Assembly: GCA_017998095.1 (NCBI GenBank)
Contig: JAGODU010000184.1
Location: 1-7,732, forward strand
Length of the DNA: 7,732 nucleotides
Source of the DNA: Prolixibacteraceae bacterium
GTDB lineage: Bacteria; Bacteroidota; Bacteroidia; Bacteroidales; Prolixibacteraceae
Reading direction: 5' to 3'
Shown: in pieces, positions 1-6,404 of the stretch
How the letters are laid out: every line of letters begins with the position of its first letter
How positions within the stretch are numbered: position 1 is the first letter of the stretch
Notes under the pieces: generated by a model
Databases searched by the model: none
Told to the model about the DNA's origin: nothing
Seen by the model: the letters and a program-made list of their open reading frames with translations, nothing else
Program-made: the position numbers and the translations under genes

Positions 1-301
1 TACGGGAAAGATCATTCAAACCATCCTCCTTATATTGTTGGTATCGCTTTACCCATTTACGCACTGTTTTAACCGTTGTCTGATAATGTCGAGCGCAGGA
101 TTTAATTCCATATTTTAGCGCATCTTGAACCATCTGTAGACGATAGGTCTTGACATCCTGACTACCATAAATTTTCTTGTTTTCCATATAGGTATTCATA
201 ACGGTTGCATATCCCGATATACTGTCGAGATGGCAACCATTTTTTTTAATATAGGTATTCATAACGGTTGCATTCCCTCTACCTGTCTCAATAACACCCA
301 T
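1..301 (-). CDS. Partial helix-turn-helix transposase, N-terminal part (IS481/IS3-like)
   Basis: The frame is open from the left window edge to ATG at 301, giving 100 visible residues; the C-terminal part, which would hold any catalytic domain, lies outside. Residues about 50-100 form a helix-turn-helix of the kind that starts IS481/IS3-type transposases: a helix with YRLQMVQDALKYG, then SCARHYQTTVKTVRKWVKRY, then the typical DGLNDLSR tail. By family knowledge this part binds the element's ends. The start is uncertain. ATGs in the same frame lie at 301, 262, 199 and 187, none has a convincing Shine-Dalgarno, and the conserved region only begins near M39 (187). Residues 2-43 are two imperfect 21-residue repeats sharing ATVMNTY, which is unusual for this family. 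The gene faces away from the IS256 transposase at 426. The transposase-like call is fairly safe; the exact IS family is not. Confidence 0.7.
   Translation of the reverse strand, partial: MGVIETGRGNATVMNTYIKKNGCHLDSISGYATVMNTYMENKKIYGSQDVKTYRLQMVQDALKYGIKSCARHYQTTVKTVRKWVKRYQQYKEDGLNDLSR
186..273. repeat. Perfect 25-bp direct repeat with 63-bp period
   Basis: Positions 186-210 and 249-273 are identical over 25 bases, and both neighbouring bases differ. The sequence after each copy is also loosely similar, so the unit is probably 63 bp. The period is a multiple of three, and on the minus strand both copies are read in one frame as ATVMNTY. They sit in the start region of the partial transposase gene, so they could be coding, a duplicated regulatory site, or part of a dispersed repeat. 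Confidence 0.85.
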
Positions 302-350
302 TTATATATTTTTTTATTTTTTCTTTTACCAGCTTTTGCTTAGTGCAATT

Positions 351-356
351 TATAAT
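351..356 (+). promoter_or_regulatory. Possible -10 box upstream of the IS256-family transposase
   Basis: A perfect TATAAT lies about 70 bases before the GTG start at 426. No good -35 hexamer is seen at 16-18 bp spacing. Downstream, 368-381 forms a small hairpin (GGGTA, loop CTTA, TACCC) that would lie in the leader. Leader structures are common near IS ends, but function here is inference. Confidence 0.3.
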
Positions 357-425
357 CTCTGGTAGGGGGGTACTTATACCCTTTACTAGCTAATTCAGTC
401 AGTAAATCCTGGAGACTTTGTTAAG

Positions 426-1631
426 GTGTTGGAAAACAGCATACAAAGGATAGTTGAAGAAGAAGTTAGTATGATACTTGGAGCATATCCGTATCAACGT
501 TCAGCAAAGAGGACTAATTATCGTAATGGTTACAGAGAGCGAAAAGAGCCACTTGTAACAGGGATAGGTCCAGTGAACATAAGCATACCTAAGTTAAGAA
601 AAAGAAGTTTCTATCCCTCGATTTTGGAACATTATCAGCGGGTTGATAGGGCTTTGATCAGCATTGTCAGCGAGGCCTATATTGCAGGTGTATCAACCCG
701 CAAGATGAACCAGTTATTTGAAGATTTGGGGTTTTCCAATATTGATCGTAGTTTTGTAAGCCGTTGCGCAGCCCAGATTGACAATGAAGTAAAGATTTGG
801 AAGAACAGGCCGCTTGACAATCGTTATGCCTATATCTGGCTTGATGCGATCTACACCAAGATCAGAACAGAGGGTAAAGTTACTTCTACTGCAGTGTTAA
901 TAGCGATAGGTATCAAAGAAGATGGTCACCGTGATGTCTTGGGTCTTCACTTGGGGAACAAGGAAAGCTATTATAACTGGAAGGACTTTCTGCAAAGCTT
1001 AAAAGCTCGTGGTTTAAAGAGAACAGAGCTTTGGATCAGTGATGAGCATGACGGACTGGTCAAGGCGATAGAAGAATGTTTTCCCGGGCAGTTAAGACAA
1101 CGATGTATAGTCCACTGGATGCGTAATGCCCAGAGCAAAGTATCAAAGACAGACCAACTGTGGTTGCTGCCGCTATTAAAAGACCTGGTAGGTTCCCGAA
1201 ACAGGGAGTCATTTGAGTTGGCTTGGAGAGAGCTTAACAGAGTCGTCCAGGCGAAAGGCAAAGACAAACTTTTGGCTTGGCTGGGTGCCACTTACCATGA
1301 GATATCTGTTTATCTTGATTTTCCAACCGCTCACTGGAGCAGGATAAAGTGTACCAATTCACTAGAACGCTTAAATGAAGAGCTCAGGCGTAGAGAGAGA
1401 TGTATCAGGATATTCCCGAATGAAATGAGTTGCCTGCGGTTGTTTGGCGCGATACTACAAGGATATTCAGAGGACTGGATAAGCGGGAGATTGTATCTTT
1501 CAAAGCCATTGGAAAAGATCAGAGAAAACCTGATAAGTCCTATACAGTTTGATTCGCCGCGCGACGGGTTGGAGCCCTGCTCCGTCGGCTACGCCTCCTC
1601 CGCAGGGCTCCAACCCGTCGCGACAAGGTAG
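426..1631 (+). CDS. IS256-family (mutator-type) transposase
   Basis: A 401-residue DDE transposase that would cut and join the ends of its own insertion sequence. The N-terminal part has the family's YRNGYRERK segment (32-40), a SIPKLRKRSFYP stretch (53-64) and GVSTRKMNQL (88-97). Catalytic aspartates fit D140 in IWLDAIYTK and D206 in WISDEHDGL. The C-x2-H pair is C227/H230 in RCIVHWMRN, and the glutamate lies in TNSLERLNEELRRR (probably E314). Length is normal for the family. The GTG start at 426 follows GGAG at 411-414. The frame stays open upstream to a TAG at 387-389 and reads plausibly (NPGDFVKVLENS) but has no ATG, so the true N-terminus may have been lost. The last 20 or so residues are encoded by a GC-rich palindrome and look foreign to the family; the natural end is near SKPLEKIRENL (359-369). 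No terminal inverted repeats were found, so the element's limits are unknown. Confidence 0.93.
   Translation: MLENSIQRIVEEEVSMILGAYPYQRSAKRTNYRNGYRERKEPLVTGIGPVNISIPKLRKRSFYPSILEHYQRVDRALISIVSEAYIAGVSTRKMNQLFEDLGFSNIDRSFVSRCAAQIDNEVKIWKNRPLDNRYAYIWLDAIYTKIRTEGKVTSTAVLIAIGIKEDGHRDVLGLHLGNKESYYNWKDFLQSLKARGLKRTELWISDEHDGLVKAIEECFPGQLRQRCIVHWMRNAQSKVSKTDQLWLLPLLKDLVGSRNRESFELAWRELNRVVQAKGKDKLLAWLGATYHEISVYLDFPTAHWSRIKCTNSLERLNEELRRRERCIRIFPNEMSCLRLFGAILQGYSEDWISGRLYLSKPLEKIRENLISPIQFDSPRDGLEPCSVGYASSAGLQPVATR
1560..1622. repeat. 63-bp GC-rich perfect palindrome (REP-like) at the 3' end of the IS256 transposase
   Basis: Arms 1560-1580 and 1602-1622 are perfect reverse complements over 21 bases, around a 21-base loop. 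The loop can itself fold (GGC at 1587-1589 with GCC at 1593-1595), and its CCGTCG can pair alternatively with CGACGG in the left arm. It is far richer in G and C than its surroundings, which suggests a mobile palindromic repeat. It is 21 codons long, keeps the transposase frame open, and adds a tail ending PVATR before the stop. There is no adjacent T-run, so it is not a canonical intrinsic terminator. Confidence 0.9.
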
Positions 1632-1702
1632 CTTTTTATCCCAAGTTTCGCATTTTTTTAGCTAAAGTATTGCTAAATAAGGCCAATTATTTTTTTTGGA
1701 CA

Positions 1703-2209
1703 CTATAATCTGAATTTTTGAGTAGCTGTTTTTTTATGAATTTTGATATTCAATAGTGAATAGATTTTCTTCGCTTCTTCTTCAGGTTGAGCTGTTTGTC
1801 TAATCCGCACTCTAAAACCATCCGGAGTATTGAACATTGTATCAGAACGGATATGAGTTTTAAGGATTTGTTTAATGCTTTGCCAGCTGATATGAACATC
1901 TTTGAGGGAAAGTTTATAGGTTATACTTTTCAGAATGGCATACGCTAATACGGAATAGAACAGATGTGCTTCTATTCGGCCATCTTTCTGATGATGAATG
2001 GGTCTTGTTCCCAATTCTGTTTTCAAACTTCGGAAGGCGGCCTCAACTTCACTCAAATTCATATCCCAATTTTCGCACAAAAATTTACCCAAATACAACA
2101 ATACCTTATTCGTAGAGCCCTTTTCTGTGCTGATGGACTCCACTGATTCATAATAGGTACTGCATAAACCAGTTCTCTTGCTGATATTATCTTTACTTCT
2201 GATATACAT
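1703..2209 (-). pseudogene. IS1634/IS4-type transposase, N- and C-terminal ends fused by internal deletion
   Basis: From ATG at 2209 this encodes 168 residues (TTG at 2221 would add four); family members usually have roughly 450-600. The first 42 or so residues match the IS1634-type start: MYIR, then TYYESVESIS and KVLLYLGKF. The reading frame then goes almost directly to the C-terminal catalytic segment SEVEAAFRSLKTELGTRP, where E56 and the lysine seven residues on fit the E-x6-K part of the IS4 signature. RIEAHLFYSVLAYAIL and a SWQSIKQIL segment follow, as in intact relatives. The central RNase H-like core with both catalytic aspartates is absent. The join lies near LCENWD (residues about 43-48) and kept the frame without a stop. 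The product cannot be an active transposase; it could at most act as a DNA-binding or inhibitory fragment, which is speculation. Confidence 0.85.
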
Positions 2210-2223
2210 AGTGTCCAGCAAAA

Positions 2224-2314
2224 AATAGTGCTATTACGCTGTCAAGAGATATTTTTATGGCTTGGACTTGATTTTGGACACTTTTGAGCCATTTTCAAAA
2301 AAAATAGTTCTATT
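2224..2314. repeat. Two palindromic AATAGTKCTATT boxes in the element's 5' region
   Basis: AATAGTGCTATT at 2224-2235 and AATAGTTCTATT at 2303-2314 are near-identical imperfect palindromes 79 bases apart, between the transposase start and the right inverted repeat. The second extends to arms of eight bases (2300-2307 with 2310-2317). They could be binding sites for transposase or a regulator, but this DNA is very A/T-rich and such boxes are not rare by chance. Confidence 0.4.
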
Positions 2315-2372
2315 TTTCAATAACTTACATTTCAAAAATGCTCATTTTCACTATTTTTGTGCGAAACTTGGG

Positions 2373-2642
2373 TTATGAAAAAGAACTTGACTGGGATTGA
2401 CAAGATGAAAACAATGCAATTGTTCTTTTGTCATTACATAGATTGTAAGTAACGAGGGATATTAGATGCCCTCAAAGAACCTGAGAAACAATGAGTTGGA
2501 ATTTACACCAACATTTGAGACTCAACTCTTTTATCTGAGATAAAACACTAAATTATGCCCTAAATTATCTATATTGTTGTTAATTAGATAACAAAACATT
2601 AATATGGTGCGGTAATGTAAATTTATACAACAGTCAAGTATA
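2373..2642. other. Intergenic stretch between the IS1634-type remnant and the lipoprotein gene
   Basis: No coding frame with a convincing start is seen in these 270 bases. Two weak stem-loops are present. One spans 2399-2432, with inner arms AACAAT/ATTGTT around GCA and outer arms GACAA/TTGTC. The other spans 2493-2528 (GAGTTG with CAACTC), followed by TTTTAT on the plus strand. The first could help end the minus-strand transcript of the lipoprotein gene, though it is about 210 bases downstream and has only a short T-run on that strand. Confidence 0.4.
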
Positions 2643-3200
2643 TCAATCCCTTTGATAAACTCCGCCGCTGCCTATGAACCAAGTAAGTGTTTTATCCTTA
2701 ACACTCCAGGTTTTTGTACGTGTATATACTTCACTTTCGATATAGGTGACTTCTAAATTAATTTTCTTCCCTTCTACATACTTTACTTTATAAGTTCCTG
2801 ATATATAATTCTCACCCCTTCCAATATCGCGGTCTCCAAGTTCCATGTAGGAAGTGAAGGTTCCATTGCTGTTAAGGTCAATATAATCTGTCTTCTTATA
2901 CATGTCCTCCATTGAATATCCAAGGTTTCTTGGAGTGTATCTTCCAACTACCAATCTTCTAGCCTCTTCTATGGAGATTGTGGAAGCGCTTTCAGTTTTT
3001 TGATTTTGAGTAGTTACCTGGTTTTCTGTTGCTTCCAGTTTAATATCTTTCTTGGGTATTACTTGCACAGTAGAATCATGTGTTGCTATGGAAACTGTGT
3101 CTGAAATAGTTTTAATATCGTTTTTGTCTTCTTTGCCTTTGCAGCCATAACTAAAGAGACAAGCTGTTATAAGGAACAATATTATGGATGTTGTTTTCAT
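2643..3200 (-). CDS. Lipoprotein with C-terminal lipocalin-like beta domain
   Basis: A 185-residue protein of unknown function. It starts with MKTTSIILFLITACLFSYGC, a lysine followed by a hydrophobic helix and a lipobox-like SYGC, so C20 is the likely lipidated residue and the mature protein would be anchored in the envelope. Residues 21-78 are a polar, low-complexity linker rich in K, T, S and Q. Residues about 84-184 look like one small beta-rich domain: VVGRY (84-88), DYIDLNSNGTF (105-115), SGTYKV (134-139) and a closing TWSVKDKTLTWF (164-175). The same pattern ends the 900-aa protein two genes upstream. The ATG at 3200 has TGGAG at 3206-3210 (minus strand). It is the last gene of the four-gene minus-strand run, 76 bases after the 80-aa gene. 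Lipoprotein export is well supported; the lipocalin-like fold is inferred from motif pattern, and no ligand can be named. Confidence 0.85.
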   Translation of the reverse strand: MKTTSIILFLITACLFSYGCKGKEDKNDIKTISDTVSIATHDSTVQVIPKKDIKLEATENQVTTQNQKTESASTISIEEARRLVVGRYTPRNLGYSMEDMYKKTDYIDLNSNGTFTSYMELGDRDIGRGENYISGTYKVKYVEGKKINLEVTYIESEVYTRTKTWSVKDKTLTWFIGSGGVYQRD

Positions 3201-3276
3201 GTTTTCTCCACATATTTTATCAGTTTAAGCTCGATCTTTTATTTTCAATTTCTTACACAGCCGAGCTTTTCGCTTT

Positions 3277-3519
3277 TCATCGTTTCTTCTTGAATAAGAA
3301 ATGATAGATCAACCAACCAGCAACGGATATGAGAAGTATTCCTATGCCTACTGCGAGCTCAGGATTTTCCTCTATCCACTCCATTGCATATCCAATAATA
3401 AGTAATGCAATTATAAATGAAAGGATACCACCACAACCACAGCCTGATTTGGCTTTGTTTATATTCTTATTTGTATTTTGGACAACTACAATTGGTGTTT
3501 TATTTTTTGAATCTGCCAT
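3277..3519 (-). CDS. Small two-helix membrane protein with a CGCGG motif
   Basis: An 80-residue protein I do not recognise. Residues 1-25 are polar and lysine/asparagine-rich, followed by SGCGCGG (25-31) with cysteines 27 and 29. There are then two hydrophobic segments, about 32-48 and 55-75, joined by a short acidic EWIEENPE turn. It ends in KKKR, which would favour a cytoplasmic C-terminus and so a hairpin with both ends inside. The cysteine pair next to the membrane could be a lipidation or metal site, but no lipobox precedes it. The ATG at 3519 follows a clear AGAGGT in the minus-strand leader about six bases upstream, which supports real translation. It lies between the 900-aa gene and the lipoprotein gene in the same direction. 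Confidence 0.8.
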   Translation of the reverse strand: MADSKNKTPIVVVQNTNKNINKAKSGCGCGGILSFIIALLIIGYAMEWIEENPELAVGIGILLISVAGWLIYHFLFKKKR

Positions 3520-3585
3520 AATTACCTCTAAGCTTTATTATTAAAAAGACTAACAATTCATCATAATATTTAATTATTCCAATTC

Positions 3586-3615
3586 TCTACACTCATCAAA
3601 TTATGAAAGTGTAGA
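3586..3615 (-). other. Stem-loop between the 900-aa gene and the 80-aa gene
   Basis: TCTACACT at 3586-3593 pairs perfectly with AGTGTAGA at 3608-3615. The inner CAT (3594-3596) can also pair with ATG (3603-3605), leaving a two-base bulge and a six-base loop. It begins 10 bases after the stop of the 900-aa gene on the minus strand. No T-run follows on that strand, so it looks more like a transcript-stabilising or attenuating hairpin than a full intrinsic terminator. Confidence 0.5.
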
Positions 3616-3625
3616 TATTTATAGA

Positions 3626-6328
3626 CTACTTTTCGAATTGAATACCTAACACTTGTCCATTATCAAGTAAAGGCATAGCTATTCTCCCCTTTACTGCGTA
3701 TTTTGTTGAACTACCATTCCAGTATAACGTTATGTATTTTACATTGTCTTTATCTACAGAAGTGATTCTATATGTGCCGCTTTTGTAGGTCGGTATGTTC
3801 ATGAAATTCCAATATTCATTAAATTCACCATCAGCAGTGAATTCAATGTACCAAACATCTCTTGATCTGCCACTGTCTTTTGCATAGAATTTATATTTTC
3901 CAACTATTGTTGGACGTAGACGCTGTAATCGTTCTTCTTCCTTTCTCTCATTTTCTTCTTTCCGTTTATCATCAGCAATTCTTTTTTTTTCTGCTCTTTC
4001 TTCTTCAGCAATTCTGTTTTTTTCTTTGTTTTTTTGATTAATAAACTTTTGTTCCATAGTATTATTACTTATGTCTAATGCTAATTTTATGGCATAATCA
4101 AGTTCTTCAATCGTCATATTATCAATGTTGTCAATTAACCTGGCTAATTTGATATTACTAAACTTGACTTCTTTAGATCTATCATCAGCTCTTTTTGCTA
4201 ATGCTATTGCAGAATCTAATTCGTTCAAACTAAGGCCGTCAATCATTTTCTCATAAAGCTTTAACCTTTCATCTATAATCTTTTTTTGCACGGAGTTTAG
4301 TTCTGACTCCGGATAGGTATTGATGAGCTCATCGAGTTTCTGAACACTGATCTCAGAATAAAGATTATACTGATCAAGAGCATCCAATTTATTGTCAGCT
4401 GATATCTTATTCAAATACTGGCTAGATTTTCCATATTTAATATACTCTGTGCCTGCTTTAAGATAATCCAGGTTGTAGTACTCATCCAACAATCTCTGAA
4501 CTTCAGTTACATTGCCATAAAGTTGATTTGCCTCAATTAGTAGGAGATAATTTGTAGGTTGAATCTTTTGGGCATTAGCAATGGCTTTTTTTCCCAGATT
4601 GGCTTTAATATAGTAGTTCGCTGCTTTTTCATAGTCGTTCTTAAATTCATATAGTTCTGCTAATCTCTGATAAGAACAAGAATCAGCCTTCAACTGATAG
4701 TAAATGGACTGATCGAAGTCGCCGATTGAACAGAATAGGTCACTCAGCTTCTGATCATTGCCGGCGCCGGCTTTTAAATAGAAAGAGATTGCTGAGTTTA
4801 GGTCTTCATTAGCCTCAGCTTCCACACCAGCTCTTTTGTACTGTTCATTTCCAATTTGTTCCGCTGAGTAGTTCAGGTGCTGTTGATGGAGATTTATTGC
4901 CTTTATATATTGGTGGGAGGCAAGGTAATACCTATAGGCAGCTTCATAATCAACTGCAAGTTGGTAATAATCTCCCATATCCAGTTCAACGTCAGGACGA
5001 ATTTTTTGTGCTAGAAGTGCTTTCTGAATAGTCCACTCTTTTACATTTTTCCCAAATTCTTTTTCCATTACTATTTGATGATTAATATTCGGATCAGTTA
5101 ACAACCTTTGAAACTCCCCATCAATACCTTCCCGTATTTCAGAAAGTCTGGTTTCGGGTAATTTTGTCAGAGAACGGACACGGCAAGCTCTAATGAATTC
5201 ACTTCTCTCTACAAAGTAATCAAAAGCTTTGTTTTTTTCAGCATCAGATAGTTTATCTGCAAATTGGCTTGCGCGGGGATCATCAATCTTAATCGCAGTT
5301 AGCAAGGCATCATAGTTGCTATCAGTTTTAATGAATAGATCCAGCATATACTCATCTTCCAAGGGCTTTACACGTGCGTGTTCGAGAGCGCGATTATAGT
5401 TGCCAGTTTGGTAGCTTAATTTAGTGAGAGTTTGGGTATCGTTGGGATTTAACGACAAGTAATGTTGATATGCTTCTTCTTTTAATCCGCTTGCTAGAGC
5501 CAACTGATATAATCGTTCATAATTCTTTGCATCTGTCTTCAAACAGAGATTGTAAGCTTCTTTAGGTTTTTGTGCTAATTCCAAAATCTTTATTTTCTGC
5601 GCATTGCTGAATCCCTTGCTTGCTTCCAGCAGTTTTTCGGCGGATTTATAATCTTCTCCTAGCAGTAAATAGTTGATGATCTGATCAATATTCTTATTCT
5701 TTTTTTCCAGCAAGAAATCAGCATAGCTACAATAGAACTCGGGATTATTATAGTATATTGCAGATTCGTTAATGAATACTGGAATGCTTTTTTCGTTACT
5801 AGAATCCAGCCGCTTCAGATAATTATAAATCTCAACTCTCTGTAGGTTAACGAAATACTCGCGAGAAGCGCTTTCATCCAATTTGTTCAGGAAAAAGCTT
5901 CTGGTGATGTCTGACCCAATTACTTGCTTAGTTACTTGCTTATTAATATCCCCAAACAACATACCAAAGTCGCCAAAAGATTCTTCAAATATTTGACTTG
6001 CGATATTGGGTGCTTTTTTCTTAGTGCCCTTGATCAGAAGTTGTAGTTTTTTCTTCCTGTCTTTGTTCATGCTTCTGCTATCATTCTGCAAAATTTCATC
6101 CAAGGAATTTCCGGTAGATGTTTCCTTGTTCAGTTTATTTTGAAAGAGCATATCAAGTGTATAAATTTGCATGTCAATTGAACGTTCCGCAATACTTGTT
6201 GCGATGTTACGTGGCACATCTGATTTTGAATCAACAAAATAGGTCTGATTTAAGTAATCAGTTGCTGCAGAAATTGATACGCAGATCATAAAGAAAAAAG
6301 TAAAAGTGAAGAGAAGTCTGTGGCTCAT
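3626..6328 (-). CDS. Exported 900-aa TPR-like solenoid protein with coiled coil and lipocalin-like C-terminal domain
   Basis: A signal peptide occupies residues 1-21 or 22 (hydrophobic FTFTFFFMICVSISA, likely cut at ISA or SAA), so the protein acts outside the cytoplasm, probably in the periplasm. Residues about 195-640 form a helical solenoid of degenerate TPR-like units: YYNNPEFYCSYADFLLEK, the ERLYQLALASGLKEEAYQHY unit (271-290), DYYQLAVDYEAAYRYYLAS (453-471), LAELYEFKNDYEKAANYYIK (557-574). Residues about 661-770 hold three imperfect repeats of 38-39 residues with a (N/E)ELD.AI core. Residues about 757-805 are a highly charged K/E/R stretch likely to be a coiled coil. Residues 807-900 form a beta-rich domain: IVGKYKF, WYIEFTADGEF (826-836), SGTYRI (850-855). 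The ATG at 6328 has AGGAG at 6335-6339 (minus strand), at good spacing. Such architecture suggests a scaffold or protein-binding role. I do not recognise the gene, and no catalytic motif is visible. Confidence 0.88.
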   Translation of the reverse strand: MSHRLLFTFTFFFMICVSISAATDYLNQTYFVDSKSDVPRNIATSIAERSIDMQIYTLDMLFQNKLNKETSTGNSLDEILQNDSRSMNKDRKKKLQLLIKGTKKKAPNIASQIFEESFGDFGMLFGDINKQVTKQVIGSDITRSFFLNKLDESASREYFVNLQRVEIYNYLKRLDSSNEKSIPVFINESAIYYNNPEFYCSYADFLLEKKNKNIDQIINYLLLGEDYKSAEKLLEASKGFSNAQKIKILELAQKPKEAYNLCLKTDAKNYERLYQLALASGLKEEAYQHYLSLNPNDTQTLTKLSYQTGNYNRALEHARVKPLEDEYMLDLFIKTDSNYDALLTAIKIDDPRASQFADKLSDAEKNKAFDYFVERSEFIRACRVRSLTKLPETRLSEIREGIDGEFQRLLTDPNINHQIVMEKEFGKNVKEWTIQKALLAQKIRPDVELDMGDYYQLAVDYEAAYRYYLASHQYIKAINLHQQHLNYSAEQIGNEQYKRAGVEAEANEDLNSAISFYLKAGAGNDQKLSDLFCSIGDFDQSIYYQLKADSCSYQRLAELYEFKNDYEKAANYYIKANLGKKAIANAQKIQPTNYLLLIEANQLYGNVTEVQRLLDEYYNLDYLKAGTEYIKYGKSSQYLNKISADNKLDALDQYNLYSEISVQKLDELINTYPESELNSVQKKIIDERLKLYEKMIDGLSLNELDSAIALAKRADDRSKEVKFSNIKLARLIDNIDNMTIEELDYAIKLALDISNNTMEQKFINQKNKEKNRIAEEERAEKKRIADDKRKEENERKEEERLQRLRPTIVGKYKFYAKDSGRSRDVWYIEFTADGEFNEYWNFMNIPTYKSGTYRITSVDKDNVKYITLYWNGSSTKYAVKGRIAMPLLDNGQVLGIQFEK

Positions 6329-6404
6329 TTTTATCTCCTGTTAAGAATATACAATATAAAACAACATAATTGTTATTATTCGTATTGAAACCGGATAAAC
6401 CCAA

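Larger units (their letters stand above)
1640..2372 (-). mobile_element. Internally deleted IS1634/IS4-type insertion sequence
   Basis: A 733-bp element bounded by perfect 13-bp inverted repeats, CCCAAGTTTCGCA at 1640-1652 and its reverse complement at 2360-2372. Weaker similarity continues inward. TTAT stands directly outside both ends (1636-1639 and 2373-2376) and could be a short target duplication. Without the element and one TTAT, the flanks join as CTTTTTATGAAAAAG, itself palindromic, so the outer limits could also lie slightly further out. A second inverted pair, TGGACACTAT (1697-1706 and 2208-2217), sits just at the stop and start of the transposase remnant. The element lies eight bases beyond the IS256 transposase stop. 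With its transposase core missing it could move only if a full-length relative supplies transposase. Confidence 0.75.

Noticed and set aside
971..1291. Minus-strand frame of 106 codons inside the IS256 transposase gene
   Set aside because: It lies wholly opposite a clearly conserved gene and its protein has no family features.
1964..2146. Plus-strand 60-codon frame opposite the IS1634-type remnant
   Set aside because: It is antisense to recognisable transposase sequence and has no features of its own.
1..2372. CRISPR array suggested by repeated units near the left edge
   Set aside because: Only two copies of the 25-bp repeat exist, read in frame within a gene, with no further repeats or cas genes.
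3227..3268. AAGCTCG/CGAGCTT inverted pair between the 80-aa and lipoprotein genes
   Set aside because: The stem is only seven bases with a 28-base loop and no T-run, too weak to call a terminator.
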